64,000 bases of DNA from contig USDT01000004.1 in the NCBI GenBank assembly GCA_900553465.1, positions 54,190 through 118,189 on the forward strand. Direction: 5' to 3'. The notes beneath the pieces are model-generated. The model had not been told where the DNA came from and made no database searches. It saw only the letters and a list, made by a program, of their open reading frames with translations. This DNA is from an uncultured Prevotella sp. Its GTDB lineage: Bacteria > Bacteroidota > Bacteroidia > Bacteroidales > Bacteroidaceae. Positions 10,010-19,484 of the stretch are shown in pieces. The position numbers and the translations under genes are program-made. How positions within the stretch are numbered: the stretch's first letter is position 1; each line of letters begins with the position of its first letter.

Positions 10010-11722
10010 ATGTCGAAGGAAATTATAACAGGAGCTGAGGCACTCATGCGCTCGCTGCAGAACGAAGGGGTGAAGACCATCTTCGGTTATCCGGGCGGAG
10101 CCATAATGCCGGTTTTCGATGCTCTTTACGATTATACGGTAGGTGACAAACATGCTTTCAACCACGTGCTGGTGCGCCACGAACAGGGTGCTGCCCATGC
10201 CGCCGAAGGCTATGCGCGTGTGAGCGGTGAGGTGGGAGTGTGCCTCGTCACGAGCGGTCCGGGAGCCACAAATACGCTCACCGGCGTGGCCGATGCCATG
10301 ATGGACTCTACTCCGATAGTGGTGATAGCCGGTCAGGTGGGTGTCAGCGCGCTCGGTACAGATGCTTTTCAGGAAGTCGATCTCGTGGGTATCGCCCAGC
10401 CAATTTCAAAATGGAGTTACCAGATACGCCGTCCGGAGGACATCGCATGGGCCGTCAGTCAGGCATTCTACATAGCCCGTTCGGGCCGTCCGGGACCTGT
10501 TGTGCTCGACTTTCCAAAGAATGCGCAGGTGGCGACAACCGAGTGGAAGCCAGTAAAAGTGACTTCCGTGCGCAGTTACGAACCTTATCCCAAGCTCGAC
10601 GATGATGCTGTGGCGCGTGCCGCCGCACTCATCAACTCGGCCAAACGTCCGCTCGCACTCGTGGGACAGGGCGTTGAATTGGGAGGCGCCCACAACGAAC
10701 TGATAGAGTTTCTTGAGAAAGCCGACATACCGGCGGCACGCACATTGCTCGGACTATCGGCTTTGCCGTCGGGCCATCCGCTCAATATGGGCATGCTCGG
10801 TATGCACGGCAGCTATGCGCCCAACGTGAAGGAGCAGCAGTGTGACGTGCTGATAGCTATCGGTATGAGATTCAGCGACCGTGTGACAGGTCGTCTTGAC
10901 ACTTATGCCAAGCAGGCGAAGATAATCCACTTTGACATCGACAACGCCGAGATAGACAAGAACGTGAAGACCGACGTGGCCGTTCTGGGCGACTGCAAGA
11001 TGTCGCTGCCTGCCGTGACGCGCCTGCTCGACAAAAAGAGCCACCGCGAATGGATAGACAGTTTCGGCCCGTTGCGCGACGAGGAAGACGCACGTGTCAT
11101 ACAGCCGGCCATACATCCGCAGGACGGTCCGCTGCTTATGGGCGAAGTGGTCAATGCTGTGGCCGAGGCCACTAAGGGCGATGCGGTGCTCGTGAGCGAT
11201 GTGGGACAGAACCAGATGTTCTCCTGCCGCTACTTCAAATACAACAACAAACGCAGTGTCGTTACCAGCGGCGGCCTCGGAACAATGGGCTTCGGCCTGC
11301 CGGCAGCGGTTGGAGCTACGTTCGGAGCGCCACAACGCACGGTGTGTCTTTTCACCGGCGACGGCGGATTCCAGATGAGTATACAGGAACTCGGAACCAT
11401 AATGGAGCAGCAAGCCCCCGTAAAGATTATACTGCTCAACAACAATTATCTGGGCAATGTACGCCAGTGGCAGTATATGTTTTTCGACAAACGCTATTCC
11501 TTCACCCACATGCTCAATCCGTCGTACGAACTCGTATGCCGCGCCTACAACATTCCTTACGAAGCCGTGACCGGGCGCGAGACACTGCACGAAGCCGTTG
11601 CTCGAATGCTCGCAACGCCCGGACCGTATGTGCTCGAGTGCGCCGTGAGAGAGGAAGACAACGTCCTGCCGATGACGCCTCCGGGCTGCAGCGTGGACGA
11701 GATGCTTCTTGAAATAAAATAA
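10010..11722 (+). CDS. ilvB: Acetolactate synthase, large (catalytic) subunit
   Basis: 570 residues, normal length. Three TPP-enzyme domains are visible: the N-terminal pyrimidine-binding domain with the catalytic Glu58 in VRHEQGAAHAAEGYARVSG, the central domain (about 190-330), and the C-terminal pyrophosphate domain with GDGGFQMSIQEL...NNNYLG (about 447-480), which binds TPP and Mg. It condenses pyruvate with pyruvate or 2-ketobutyrate. Its regulatory subunit ilvN follows after 17 bp. Confidence 0.97.
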   Translation: MSKEIITGAEALMRSLQNEGVKTIFGYPGGAIMPVFDALYDYTVGDKHAFNHVLVRHEQGAAHAAEGYARVSGEVGVCLVTSGPGATNTLTGVADAMMDSTPIVVIAGQVGVSALGTDAFQEVDLVGIAQPISKWSYQIRRPEDIAWAVSQAFYIARSGRPGPVVLDFPKNAQVATTEWKPVKVTSVRSYEPYPKLDDDAVARAAALINSAKRPLALVGQGVELGGAHNELIEFLEKADIPAARTLLGLSALPSGHPLNMGMLGMHGSYAPNVKEQQCDVLIAIGMRFSDRVTGRLDTYAKQAKIIHFDIDNAEIDKNVKTDVAVLGDCKMSLPAVTRLLDKKSHREWIDSFGPLRDEEDARVIQPAIHPQDGPLLMGEVVNAVAEATKGDAVLVSDVGQNQMFSCRYFKYNNKRSVVTSGGLGTMGFGLPAAVGATFGAPQRTVCLFTGDGGFQMSIQELGTIMEQQAPVKIILLNNNYLGNVRQWQYMFFDKRYSFTHMLNPSYELVCRAYNIPYEAVTGRETLHEAVARMLATPGPYVLECAVREEDNVLPMTPPGCSVDEMLLEIK

Positions 11723-11739
11723 CAATCAACAGTAAGGAC

Positions 11740-12294
11740 ATGGAGAAGAACTTATATACATTGCTCGTTTACTCGGAAAACCTCGCCGGCATACTGAACC
11801 AGATAACCTCTGTGTTCACCCGTTGCCAGATAAACATAGAAAGTCTGAACGTGTCGGCATCGAGCAAACGCGGCATACACAAATATACCATAACGGCATG
11901 GAGCGACGAAAATCAGATACAGAAGATAACAAAACTTATCGAGAAGAAGATTGACGTGGTGAAGGCCGACTATTATCGCGACGAGGAACTGTTCATACAC
12001 GAAGTGGGACTTTACAAGATATCGACACCGAAACTGCTTGAGAATCCTGAAATATCGCGCACCATACGCCGCCACGACGCACGTATGATGGAGGTGAATC
12101 CTACGTACAGCACAGTGCAGTATGCTGGACTGACCGAGGACGTTACCGACCTGTACTACTGTCTGAGCAAGTTCGGATGTCTGTTGCAGTACAGCCGCTC
12201 GGGCCGTATAGCCGTAACAAGAAGTTTTGACGAGCCGGTGGCCGATTATCTTCACCGGCAGAAATATAGTGACGATTATGGAACTGAAGAGTAA
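11740..12294 (+). CDS. ilvN: Acetolactate synthase, small (regulatory) subunit
   Basis: 184 residues with an N-terminal ACT domain (YTLLVYSENLAGILNQITSV..., about residues 5-78) that binds valine for feedback control in this family, and a C-terminal ALS_ss_C-like part. Its last 17 bp overlap the start of the thioesterase gene, so the two are probably translationally coupled. Confidence 0.95.
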   Translation: MEKNLYTLLVYSENLAGILNQITSVFTRCQINIESLNVSASSKRGIHKYTITAWSDENQIQKITKLIEKKIDVVKADYYRDEELFIHEVGLYKISTPKLLENPEISRTIRRHDARMMEVNPTYSTVQYAGLTEDVTDLYYCLSKFGCLLQYSRSGRIAVTRSFDEPVADYLHRQKYSDDYGTEE

Positions 12295-13048
12295 AGTAGG
12301 CGTCTACGATTTTCTGGTAGAGCCTTTTCACTGCGATTTCTCGCACCGTCTGTTCATGGGACATCTGGGAAACAACCTGCTCAACGCGGCTGATTTCCAC
12401 TCAAATGAGCGCGGCTACGGCATGAATTATCTTAATCCGATACACCGCACATGGGTACTTTCGCGCCTTGTAATAGAGATGGAGACCATGCCCGAGGCTT
12501 ACGACACTATCAGTGTTGGCACTTGGGTGGAGAGCGTGAAGCGCTATTTCACAAGTCGCAATTATGCCGTCACCGACAGCAGCGGCCGCCGTTGCGGATA
12601 CGGACGTAGTATCTGGGCGATGATAGACACCGTGACACGCCAGCCTGTGGACATCATGGCCGTGCGCGACGGACTGATAATGGAGTATGTGGACACTGAC
12701 ACACCGTGCCCCATAGAGCCGCCGTCGCGTGTGAAGATGGGCGACGGAGCCCGACTGGTACGCAGCATTGACACACGTTATAGCGATGTCGACGTGAACG
12801 GACACATCAACAGTGTGAAATACATTGAGCATATTCTCGATCTTTGGGACATCGAGTGGTACCGACACAACGACATACGCCGCATCGACATCGCATATGT
12901 GGCCGAGGCTTATATTGGCGACCGTCTGAATCTTTACGTCGAACAGACCGGCGACGATGAGTATTGCGTGCGCGTGGCCAAGCTGTCTGCCGGTGCGGAA
13001 AAGGATGTTGAGGCTTGTCGCTGTAAGATTAAATTTGTGAAAAAGTGA
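12278..13048 (+). CDS. Acyl-ACP thioesterase (FatA/FatB-like double hotdog)
   Basis: 256 residues from ATG 12278 (MELKSKVGVYDF), inside the end of ilvN; the frame is open further upstream but that would lie wholly within ilvN. Two hotdog halves are visible. Typical features are 'NNLLNAADFHSNERGYGMNY' in the first half and the catalytic block DVDVNGHINSVKYIEHILD in the second (Asn, His and the following acidic residues). It frees fatty acids from acyl carrier protein. The position inside the ilv operon recurs in Bacteroides relatives as I recall them, and suggests a link between keto-acid supply and branched-chain fatty acids; that link is inference. Confidence 0.9.
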   Translation: MELKSKVGVYDFLVEPFHCDFSHRLFMGHLGNNLLNAADFHSNERGYGMNYLNPIHRTWVLSRLVIEMETMPEAYDTISVGTWVESVKRYFTSRNYAVTDSSGRRCGYGRSIWAMIDTVTRQPVDIMAVRDGLIMEYVDTDTPCPIEPPSRVKMGDGARLVRSIDTRYSDVDVNGHINSVKYIEHILDLWDIEWYRHNDIRRIDIAYVAEAYIGDRLNLYVEQTGDDEYCVRVAKLSAGAEKDVEACRCKIKFVKK

Positions 13049-13055
13049 AAGAAAA

Positions 13056-13087
13056 TTTGGCTGATAGCTATTAAATTGCTATATTTG
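13056..13087 (+). promoter_or_regulatory. Internal promoter before ilvC
   Basis: TTTG (13056-13059), 20 bp, TATATTTG (13080-13087). It lies in the 106-bp gap after the thioesterase gene, so ilvC can be expressed apart from ilvDBN. Confidence 0.65.
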
Positions 13088-13154
13088 CCCGCTGATTTAT
13101 TGAAATAATATAACGAACCGTGGCCTTCGGGTTGCATAAAAACAAATTAAAAAT

Positions 13155-14204
13155 ATGGCAGAAATGAATTTCGGTGGCGTGTTGGAAACAGTAGTCACCA
13201 GTAAAGAGTTTTCATTGGAAAAGGCACGCGAAGTGCTCAAGAACGAGACCATAGCGGTTCTGGGCTATGGTATTCAGGGACCCGGACAGGCCTGCAACCT
13301 GCGCGACAACGGCTTTAATGTGATTGTGGGACAGCGTCAGGGCAAGACATACGACAAGGCCGTGGAAGACGGATGGGTTCCCGGCAAGACATTGTTTTCT
13401 GTAGAAGAGGCTGCCGACAAAGGCACTATAATATGCATGCTCCTGTCTGACGCAGGACAGATTGCCGTATGGCCGAAGGTGAAACCTTACCTCAAGTCAG
13501 GCAAGACACTTTATTACTCACACGGCTTTGCCATCACTTGGAACGACCGTACGGGCGTTGTGCCGCCTGAGGATGTTGATGTGATGATGGTTGCACCGAA
13601 GGGTTCGGGTACATCGTTGCGCAGCATGTTCCTCGAGGGACGCGGTCTGAACTGCTCGTATGCCGTATATCAGGACGCGTCGGGCAAGGCTGAGGAGAAG
13701 GCAATCGCCTTCGGCATCGGTATAGGTGCGGGGTATCTGTTTAAGACAACATTCCAGCGTGAGGCTACGAGCGATCTTACCGGCGAGCGTGGTTCACTCA
13801 TGGGAGCCATCGAAGGACTGTTGGAGGCACAGTATGAAGTGCTCCGTGAGAACGGCCATTCACCGTCTGAAGCGTTCAATGAGACCGTGGAAGAACTCAC
13901 ACAGAGCCTTATGCCGCTGTTCGCTGCCAAGGGAATGGACTGGATGTATGCCAACTGCTCAACCACAGCACAGCGTGGTGCACTCGACTGGGCACCGCGT
14001 TTCCGCGACGCTATCAAGCCCGTGATGCAGTGGCTCTACCTCTCTGTGAAAACAGGACAGGAAGCACAGATATCCATTGACAGCAACTCACAGCCAGATT
14101 ATCGCGAGAAACTCAATGCCGAACTCAAGGCAATGCGCGAAAAAGAGATGTGGCGTGCAGCCGAGACCGTGCGTAAACTGCGTCCGGAAAGCAGCGAATT
14201 CTGA
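13155..14204 (+). CDS. ilvC: Ketol-acid reductoisomerase, class I
   Basis: 349 residues, the short class I form. The Rossmann domain starts at 'ETIAVLGYGIQGPGQACNLR' (GxGxxG-like), with the cofactor-specificity loop GQRQGKTYDKA. The all-helical knotted domain holds the Mg ligands in 'REATSDLTGERGSLMGAIEG' and the EAFNETVEELTQSL block. It converts acetolactate and acetohydroxybutyrate to the dihydroxy acids used by IlvD. Last gene of the ilv operon; a strong terminator follows. Confidence 0.97.
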   Translation: MAEMNFGGVLETVVTSKEFSLEKAREVLKNETIAVLGYGIQGPGQACNLRDNGFNVIVGQRQGKTYDKAVEDGWVPGKTLFSVEEAADKGTIICMLLSDAGQIAVWPKVKPYLKSGKTLYYSHGFAITWNDRTGVVPPEDVDVMMVAPKGSGTSLRSMFLEGRGLNCSYAVYQDASGKAEEKAIAFGIGIGAGYLFKTTFQREATSDLTGERGSLMGAIEGLLEAQYEVLRENGHSPSEAFNETVEELTQSLMPLFAAKGMDWMYANCSTTAQRGALDWAPRFRDAIKPVMQWLYLSVKTGQEAQISIDSNSQPDYREKLNAELKAMREKEMWRAAETVRKLRPESSEF

Positions 14205-14248
14205 CAAATGCCATAATTAGATATCCGGCCGCAGAGTGTCGGAGAACG

Positions 14249-14303
14249 AAAAGACTTATCCCGGGAACTGCCCAACATGGTGCGCCGGGATAAGTCTTTT
14301 TTT
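14249..14303 (+). terminator. Rho-independent terminator of the ilv operon
   Basis: AAGACTTATCCCGG (14251-14264) and CCGGGATAAGTCTT (14285-14298) form a perfect 14-bp stem with a 20-nt loop, followed by a T-run. Confidence 0.92.
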
Positions 14304-14610
14304 GTATATCGGGGGATGGAGGTATACCCACAGTGATGTGGCGGAACATTTATTCTGTGATGACTGAATGTGGAGCATTATGTGCCGCACGTGCCTACGC
14401 ATAGCGTTACACACCTTATATATAATAAGGATATATGACCTGTCGTCATGTTTTTCATTCATATAAATTTCATGTTTTGTATGTCGGACAGAATATATGG
14501 TATTTGTTTTTTTTGTATCTTTGCTAGGCCTTTTAACAAAACCGGGAGTCGCGAGACACTACAAGGAGCGTTACGGACGCATGCTGTGGCTTCCTTACAG
14601 ATTGAAGTAA
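14304..14610. other. Gap before the two-component genes, with a promoter-like box
   Basis: A TATCTTTG box (14516-14523) precedes the kinase by 88 bp; no clear -33 element is seen at the usual distance. A small hairpin CCTTAT/ATAAGG lies at about 14411-14427. Nothing else recognised. Confidence 0.45.
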
Positions 14611-16624
14611 ATGGAAATGAGAAAGACATTTTGGTTATTAAGTATCGTACTATTAGGATTTTTTTCATGCACATCGCATAATGAGGGCAACCTGCAGGAG
14701 CGGGATATGGTGGATTCTTTTCTGATAAGCCGCTACGACTCGATTTATACGTTCCCTGATCTTATGGAAAAACGTTTCAGCCAAGTACAGAAAGGACTGA
14801 CGGACAGCATGGCCTTCTACCGCCTTGAGTTGTTCGAGGCTTACTGCCGATTCCTGCAGGGAAACACGGACGATGCCATGCGCACCAACGAGAGAGTGCT
14901 GGCCTATGCGCGTGCTCACGAAGACGCTGAGGCTCTTGAGGCCGTATGCTGGAACCACCGATATGCAATGCTGCAGGGAATGAACCAGCGTGATTCGGCC
15001 ATGGCATGCCTTCATCATGCCTACGATGCGCTCTACCGCACATCCGACAGGCGCGAGCTGGAGAATATCTGCATAAATCTTGCCGACCAGTATCGCCAGA
15101 CAGGCGACCAGGCCAACTCTGCCAGATACTACCGTAAGGCACTGTGGGTGGCCGACTCTCTGGGTTCGCGGCGTGTGAAATACAGCATATATGTAGGTCT
15201 GGCGCTGGTGTATGCCGATCTGCATAACTTCACGCAGGCACACTATTATTTCGACATGGCCGAACATAATCCTGAACCCAAACTCGAATATGAGCGTTAT
15301 TATTTCTATAATTCCAAGGGAAACTGCTATTATTTCGAGGAACGTTATGCCGAGGCTCTGGAATGTTTCAAGAAGGCGTATGCCATAGTGAGACAATTCA
15401 ACCAGCCTTCGTTCAATGTCATAACCGAGGCCAACCTGGGTGAGATATATACACTTCTCGGCCAGCTCGACTCTGCCGGAGTGTATCTCGACCGTGCCTG
15501 CTCGTATGTATATGCCGATTCTACGGCCAACGACGAAGTGGTGTTCTATCTTAACAGTCTGCAGGCTGCACTCGCGCTCAACCGTCATCAGTATGCAAAG
15601 GCGGGGAAGTATCTGTCACAACCGTATGATGCCAGACGCATAGGACCGTCGTACATGTATCTGCACAACAAGCGCCTGATGGAGTATTATCTGCGTCAGG
15701 AGGACTATCGTCGTGCCTTCCGCTACAAGGAGATGGTGGACAAATACAACGACTCCATAAGAAACGAACGCCATCTGAAGAGTATCGCTGAGATAGATTT
15801 CCGCTACCGTCAGGACACAACGCTGCTCAAGCGTGATATACTCATAGCAGGAAAGAACGTTCAGCTGTCCGAACAGCGCACCACCATTGTTTTCACCGTG
15901 GGTCTGTTGCTTATTGTTGTGCTCGGTGCGGTGCTTGTGTTTGTGTATGTACGCCGCAAGAACGAGCGGGTGTATGCCCGTCAGCTCGCTCTGGTGACGA
16001 AACTGCGTATGGATAATGTGAAGAACCGCATATCGCCACACTACACTCTGAACGTGCTCAATGCCATCATGCCGGCCTTCAGACAGTATGATGATCTGTC
16101 GCAGAAGCTGCGTCTTTTTATTAAAGTGTTGCGCTCCAATCTGCTTGCTTCGGACAAGGTGGCTGTGACACTGGAGGAGGAGATGGAACTCGTGAAGGAC
16201 TTTGTGGCTCTGCGCGAGGAGACAAATCCCGACACACCGCGCGTGGAGTGGCATGTGGATGAGGGTGTTGACGTTCAGGTTTTGGTGCCGTCAATGTGCA
16301 TACAGATTCCTGTGGAGAATGCCTTGAAGTATGCCTTCGACGGTATGGAAGACACTGGAGAAATTGTGGTGACCGTCGACGACAACGGCAAGGGCGTGCT
16401 TGTAAGTATACGCGACAATGGCAACGGCTATAATCCCGGTGCATACAATAATTCGGAACGCGGTACAGGCAATGGTCTGAAGATGATTTTCCGTACGGTG
16501 GAGATGCTCAATGCCAGAAACGTGGAAAAAAATGCGGTTCGACATCAGCAATCTTTCAACGACAGGGGAGAGAGGCACTCTTGTCACCATTTACGTACCT
16601 TACCGCTATCAGTTCAACCTATAA
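14611..16624 (+). CDS. TPR-containing LytS-type sensor histidine kinase (frame broken near the C-terminus)
   Basis: Starts at ATG 14611 (or 14617) with a lipoprotein-like signal MRKTFWLLSIVLLGFFSC. Residues about 60-390 are helical TPR repeats (for example 'FYNSKGNCYYFEERYAEALE'), followed by one TM helix near 425-447 and a LytS/YehU-type His_kinase domain. The phosphoacceptor is 'NRISPHYTLNVLNAI', the N-box is PVENALKYAF and the G-box RDNGNGYN. At the seven-A run 16526-16532 the frame must lose one base: the +1 frame then gives MRFDISNLSTTGERGTLVTI and a normal stop at 16622-16624. Without that shift the frame runs, as nonsense sequence, into the regulator gene. Either an indel in this assembly or a real slippage site. 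Confidence 0.85.
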
Positions 16625-16638
16625 AACACACAAATCAG

Positions 16639-17397
16639 ATGAATACCAAGATAATGTCAGCCGTCATAGTGGACGACGAACCCGGCGCGATAAGTGCTTT
16701 GGAGAACGATCTGCAGACTTACGATGATATAGTCGTGGCCGATACGCAGACCAACGTGCAGAAGGCACGCCGCAGCATAATGCGCCATCAGCCCGATATA
16801 CTTTTCATGGATGTGGAGATGCCCGGCATCAGCGGCATAGACTTTATGAAGGAGATGAAACCGCTCATCGGACCAAACACGCATGTTGTGTTCTACACAG
16901 CATATGACAAATATCTCATCGACGCGTTGCGCGCCTCGGCGTTCGACTATCTGCTCAAGCCCTACACACCCGAAGAGTTGCAGACTGTCATCGACCGTGT
17001 GAGGACCGACAGCCGCAGCGGCATGCCGGTTTCGGCTTCACAGACCGCCACTGCTGGCTCCGGTGACAGATTCGCGGTGCAGACCGTGGACCGTCTGATG
17101 CTGCTCCGGCGTCAGGAGATACTCTATTTTCACTACGATGACAGCCGCTGTTGGGTGATAACGCTCACCAGTATGGAGGAGCACCGCCTGCGCCGCACCA
17201 CCAAGGCCAAGGACATACTCGCCATGAGCAGTACCTTTGTGAAGGTGAGTGCCAGCTGCATTCTCAACATCGACTATCTGGCTTCGGTAGAGTACACCAC
17301 GCTACGTTGCGTGCTCTTCCCGCCGTTCAACAATGTAGAGATAATGGCCAGTCGTCGTCACTATTCGGAGATAAGAGAGGCGCTCAGACTGTTGTGA
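16639..17397 (+). CDS. LytTR-family response regulator
   Basis: 253 codons incl. stop from ATG 16639 (MNTKIMSAVIVDDEPGA), 14 bp after the true kinase stop. The receiver domain spans residues 1-125 with the acidic pair DDE, phosphoacceptor Asp in ILFMDVEMPG and the Lys of YLLKPYTPEEL. A LytTR DNA-binding domain covers about 150-250 ('FVKVSASCILNIDYLASVEY'). The partner of the preceding kinase. Its frame happens to be continuous with the unshifted kinase frame, which makes the pair look like one 928-residue protein. Target genes unknown. Confidence 0.9.
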   Translation: MNTKIMSAVIVDDEPGAISALENDLQTYDDIVVADTQTNVQKARRSIMRHQPDILFMDVEMPGISGIDFMKEMKPLIGPNTHVVFYTAYDKYLIDALRASAFDYLLKPYTPEELQTVIDRVRTDSRSGMPVSASQTATAGSGDRFAVQTVDRLMLLRRQEILYFHYDDSRCWVITLTSMEEHRLRRTTKAKDILAMSSTFVKVSASCILNIDYLASVEYTTLRCVLFPPFNNVEIMASRRHYSEIREALRLL

Positions 17398-17834
17398 GTC
17401 TGTCGTGCGGCATTGGGAAAGAATAATACGGCTGACGGCCTTGCGCGAAAACGCCTTGTGCGTCGTCTCCCGGCTATAAATACACTGTTTGGCTTACGTC
17501 CGTCGGGCTGCATGTCCGTCGGGCGTTTCTTTTTGAGAGAGACATGGATGGCTCCCGGATGTCTGTCCTGCGGTCGGGTGTCTGGAGTATTTCTTTTTAT
17601 CTTGACCGGTTGGTGAGACTGCATATTTATGAATTTTTGATTTGCGATGAATGTTTATTCATTTTCTCATATCGGTTTATGCAAGTTCATGCAAATCCGT
17701 GTCTGCAGTATGCGCAGCTTTACGGAATTGCCGTAAAATGCCATGTCGATGCATATTAACTACCACATAAACATGTTTTTCTACCATTTAGGCACACTCA
17801 CTGCACGTATGGTGCATGCGTGCTGCCATGGTGG

Positions 17835-17865
17835 TTGCATCTTTTATGATGTTTTCCTACTTTTG
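17835..17865 (+). promoter_or_regulatory. Promoter in front of the candidate ncRNA
   Basis: TTG (17835-17837), 20 bp, TACTTTTG (17858-17865), both elements at consensus spacing, with no start codon and credible ORF downstream. Confidence 0.5.
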
Positions 17866-17871
17866 TGCATA

Positions 17872-18108
17872 TAATGACGGCGCGCTTTCCGCGTCTTCGA
17901 TGAGACCGTACTATGCAGGCGATGGAGTGTCCGTCGCAATGATTCGCATTAAATATATATATATACATACAGAGAGTTTAGCCTCATGTTGGTATTATAG
18001 GATTAGGCTTTCCTGATATAGAATGTCTGATATCGTTGTCGGCTTGTTACAACTATGGGAAAATAAATATATATATGAGCCGTGGCGAAATTCGGACATT
18101 CTTTTTTT
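17872..18108 (+). ncRNA. Candidate structured non-coding RNA of about 240 nt
   Basis: Bounded by a promoter on the left and a stem plus seven-T tract on the right. Hairpins seen: GCGATGG/CCGTCGC with loop AGTGT (about 17930-17949), AGCCT/AGGCT (17980-17984 with 18005-18009), and a closing stem GAATGTCTGA (18021-18030) with TCGGACATTC (18092-18101) that contains CGGCT/AGCCG and is followed by TTTTTTT. It does not match 6S, tmRNA, SRP or RNase P features that I can recognise. Existence as a transcript is unproven. Confidence 0.4.
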
Positions 18109-18219
18109 GTAATTATCTCATACGTGTCGTGTCCCGATGAAATATATACCGTATGGGCACGATTTTCCACCGTTTGAACCGGTCTGTTGCCGCTCCGGTA
18201 ATTCTGCGCCTTCAGGCCG

Positions 18220-18251
18220 GTTGCGGACATGCCGCGCTTTGTGTAACTTTG
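18220..18251 (+). promoter_or_regulatory. Promoter of the zinc-motif secreted protein
   Basis: GTTG (18220-18223), 20 bp, TAACTTTG (18244-18251); predicted transcript start about 18258, leader about 115 nt. Confidence 0.65.
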
Positions 18252-18371
18252 CACAAGACAAACGTTCTGTTTTATGTGTCGCTGCGGGTTCACCCGAATG
18301 TACTTCGGGCACCACAGCATATATGGAAAAACAATCAATAATAAAATAAACAAACCACAAAATCAGATTTT

Positions 18372-18989
18372 ATGAAAACATTAAAGTGTATTCTGTTCTC
18401 GGCGATGTGCTGTCTTTGCTGCGTCGGAGCGAGTGCGCAGAGTCTTGGTGACATTCTTGGTTCCTTAGGCGAAGGACTCACCGTGAGCGCCGTTCTCAAG
18501 AATCCCAACATGCAGTCGGCTGACATGAAAAACTTCTTTGCTTTTATCAATGCCGGCCACAGCAGTTTCAATGAAGGCAAATATGGTGATGCCGTCTCTC
18601 ATTATTCAGAGGCAAGAAAGATTGTGAATGCCACCAACGACAAGATACTCCGGAAGGTTTATCTCAACTATGGTGTCAAGGCACAGCTGGACGAATGGTA
18701 CAGCAACGCATACACACAGTATAAGTTGCATAATCCTTCGCAGCCGGTGGAAAGCAGCGGTTCTGTCTCAGGTTTCTCCGGTGGAGGCTTCTATACAGCT
18801 CCGAGTACAGGAGGAACCACTACTACGCAGACCAAGACCGTGTGCCGTCTGTGCGGCGGAACAGGCCGTAAGATAAAGGAATTCTACAGTGCCGGTCAGC
18901 ACAAGTGGTGCGCCACATGCAACCGGGAAGTGGGAACGGGCCATCAGCACGTCACGTGCGACTTGTGCCATGGAACAGGATCATACTGA
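18372..18989 (+). CDS. Exported protein with DnaJ-like CxxCxGxG zinc motifs, unknown function
   Basis: 205 residues. Signal peptide MKTLKCILFSAMCCLCCVGASAQ, a helical TPR-like middle ('AFINAGHSSFNEGKYGDAVS'), a Gly/Thr/Ser-rich linker (about 125-155), and a C-terminal Cys cluster. The cluster holds CRLCGGTGRK, CATC and CDLCHGTGSY, which look like two half-sites of the DnaJ-type zinc finger. Such motifs are usually cytosolic; here the signal peptide predicts the periplasm. Single-gene unit with its own promoter and terminator. I do not recognise a named family. Confidence 0.85.
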   Translation: MKTLKCILFSAMCCLCCVGASAQSLGDILGSLGEGLTVSAVLKNPNMQSADMKNFFAFINAGHSSFNEGKYGDAVSHYSEARKIVNATNDKILRKVYLNYGVKAQLDEWYSNAYTQYKLHNPSQPVESSGSVSGFSGGGFYTAPSTGGTTTTQTKTVCRLCGGTGRKIKEFYSAGQHKWCATCNREVGTGHQHVTCDLCHGTGSY

Positions 18990-19078
18990 CATGATTGACT
19001 TATGACAGAACCGTCATGTGTTGAACATGTGTTCTGTATAAGATACCTTAAAGCTGTTTTGTACAATATTATCATGGT

Positions 19079-19118
19079 ATCCGGTGCATTTCAATGTATG
19101 CACCGGATTTTGTTTTTG
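19079..19118 (+). terminator. Rho-independent terminator
   Basis: ATCCGGTGCAT (19079-19089) with ATGCACCGGAT (19098-19108), 11-bp perfect stem, 8-nt loop, then TTTGTTTTTG. Confidence 0.9.
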
Positions 19119-19351
19119 TTATGAAGCGTTTCTGTCGTTTGCTGTCAGTCCGTGACCGTTGTGCCCATACGTGTTTCTTGTCCTCACAGCAGGCGGGTTT
19201 GTGAGGATATACAGTCGGTCTTCCGGCCATGACATGATGCAAATACAGACTGACCGGTGTATGTCGCGAAAAATTATTTACCATGTGATTACTGTTTTTT
19301 ACCGTCTGAACCACGATATGTTTTGTTTGGGCTCTATCCTTGATTTTCGCG

Positions 19352-19383
19352 GTTGTCGGCCTTTGTGTATTTGTGTAACTTTG
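19352..19383 (+). promoter_or_regulatory. Promoter of the small lipoprotein gene
   Basis: GTTG (19352-19355), 20 bp, TAACTTTG (19376-19383). Confidence 0.65.
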
Positions 19384-19484
19384 TGTCATAAAAGGTTAAA
19401 AAATGACGGTCGGGCAGATAACGAGTTCAGCTGCTCGTATCGTAATGGTTATTGATTGACAGAACTCATATTAAAAGAAAGAAA

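Larger units (their letters stand above)
17398..18371. other. 0.97-kb gap without protein genes; contains a candidate ncRNA
   Basis: Directly after the regulator there is a repeated GTCCGTCGGGC (about 17499 and 17515) running into CGTTTCTTTTTG, possibly a weak terminator. 17620-17860 has no recognisable content. 17835-18108 holds the promoter and candidate RNA listed next, and 18220-18251 the promoter of the following gene. Confidence 0.5.
18990..19484. other. Gap with terminator and promoter, otherwise empty
   Basis: Holds the terminator at 19079-19118 and the promoter at 19352-19383; the stretch between shows nothing recognisable. Confidence 0.5.

Noticed and set aside
14611..17397. Single 928-residue hybrid kinase-regulator protein
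   Set aside because: The linker is nonsense in this frame while the +1 frame after seven A gives a normal kinase end and stop, so two genes are the better reading.
17941..17975. Short TA-rich tract (ATATATATATA) as a microsatellite or origin element
   Set aside because: Too short, no DnaA boxes or iterons around it.
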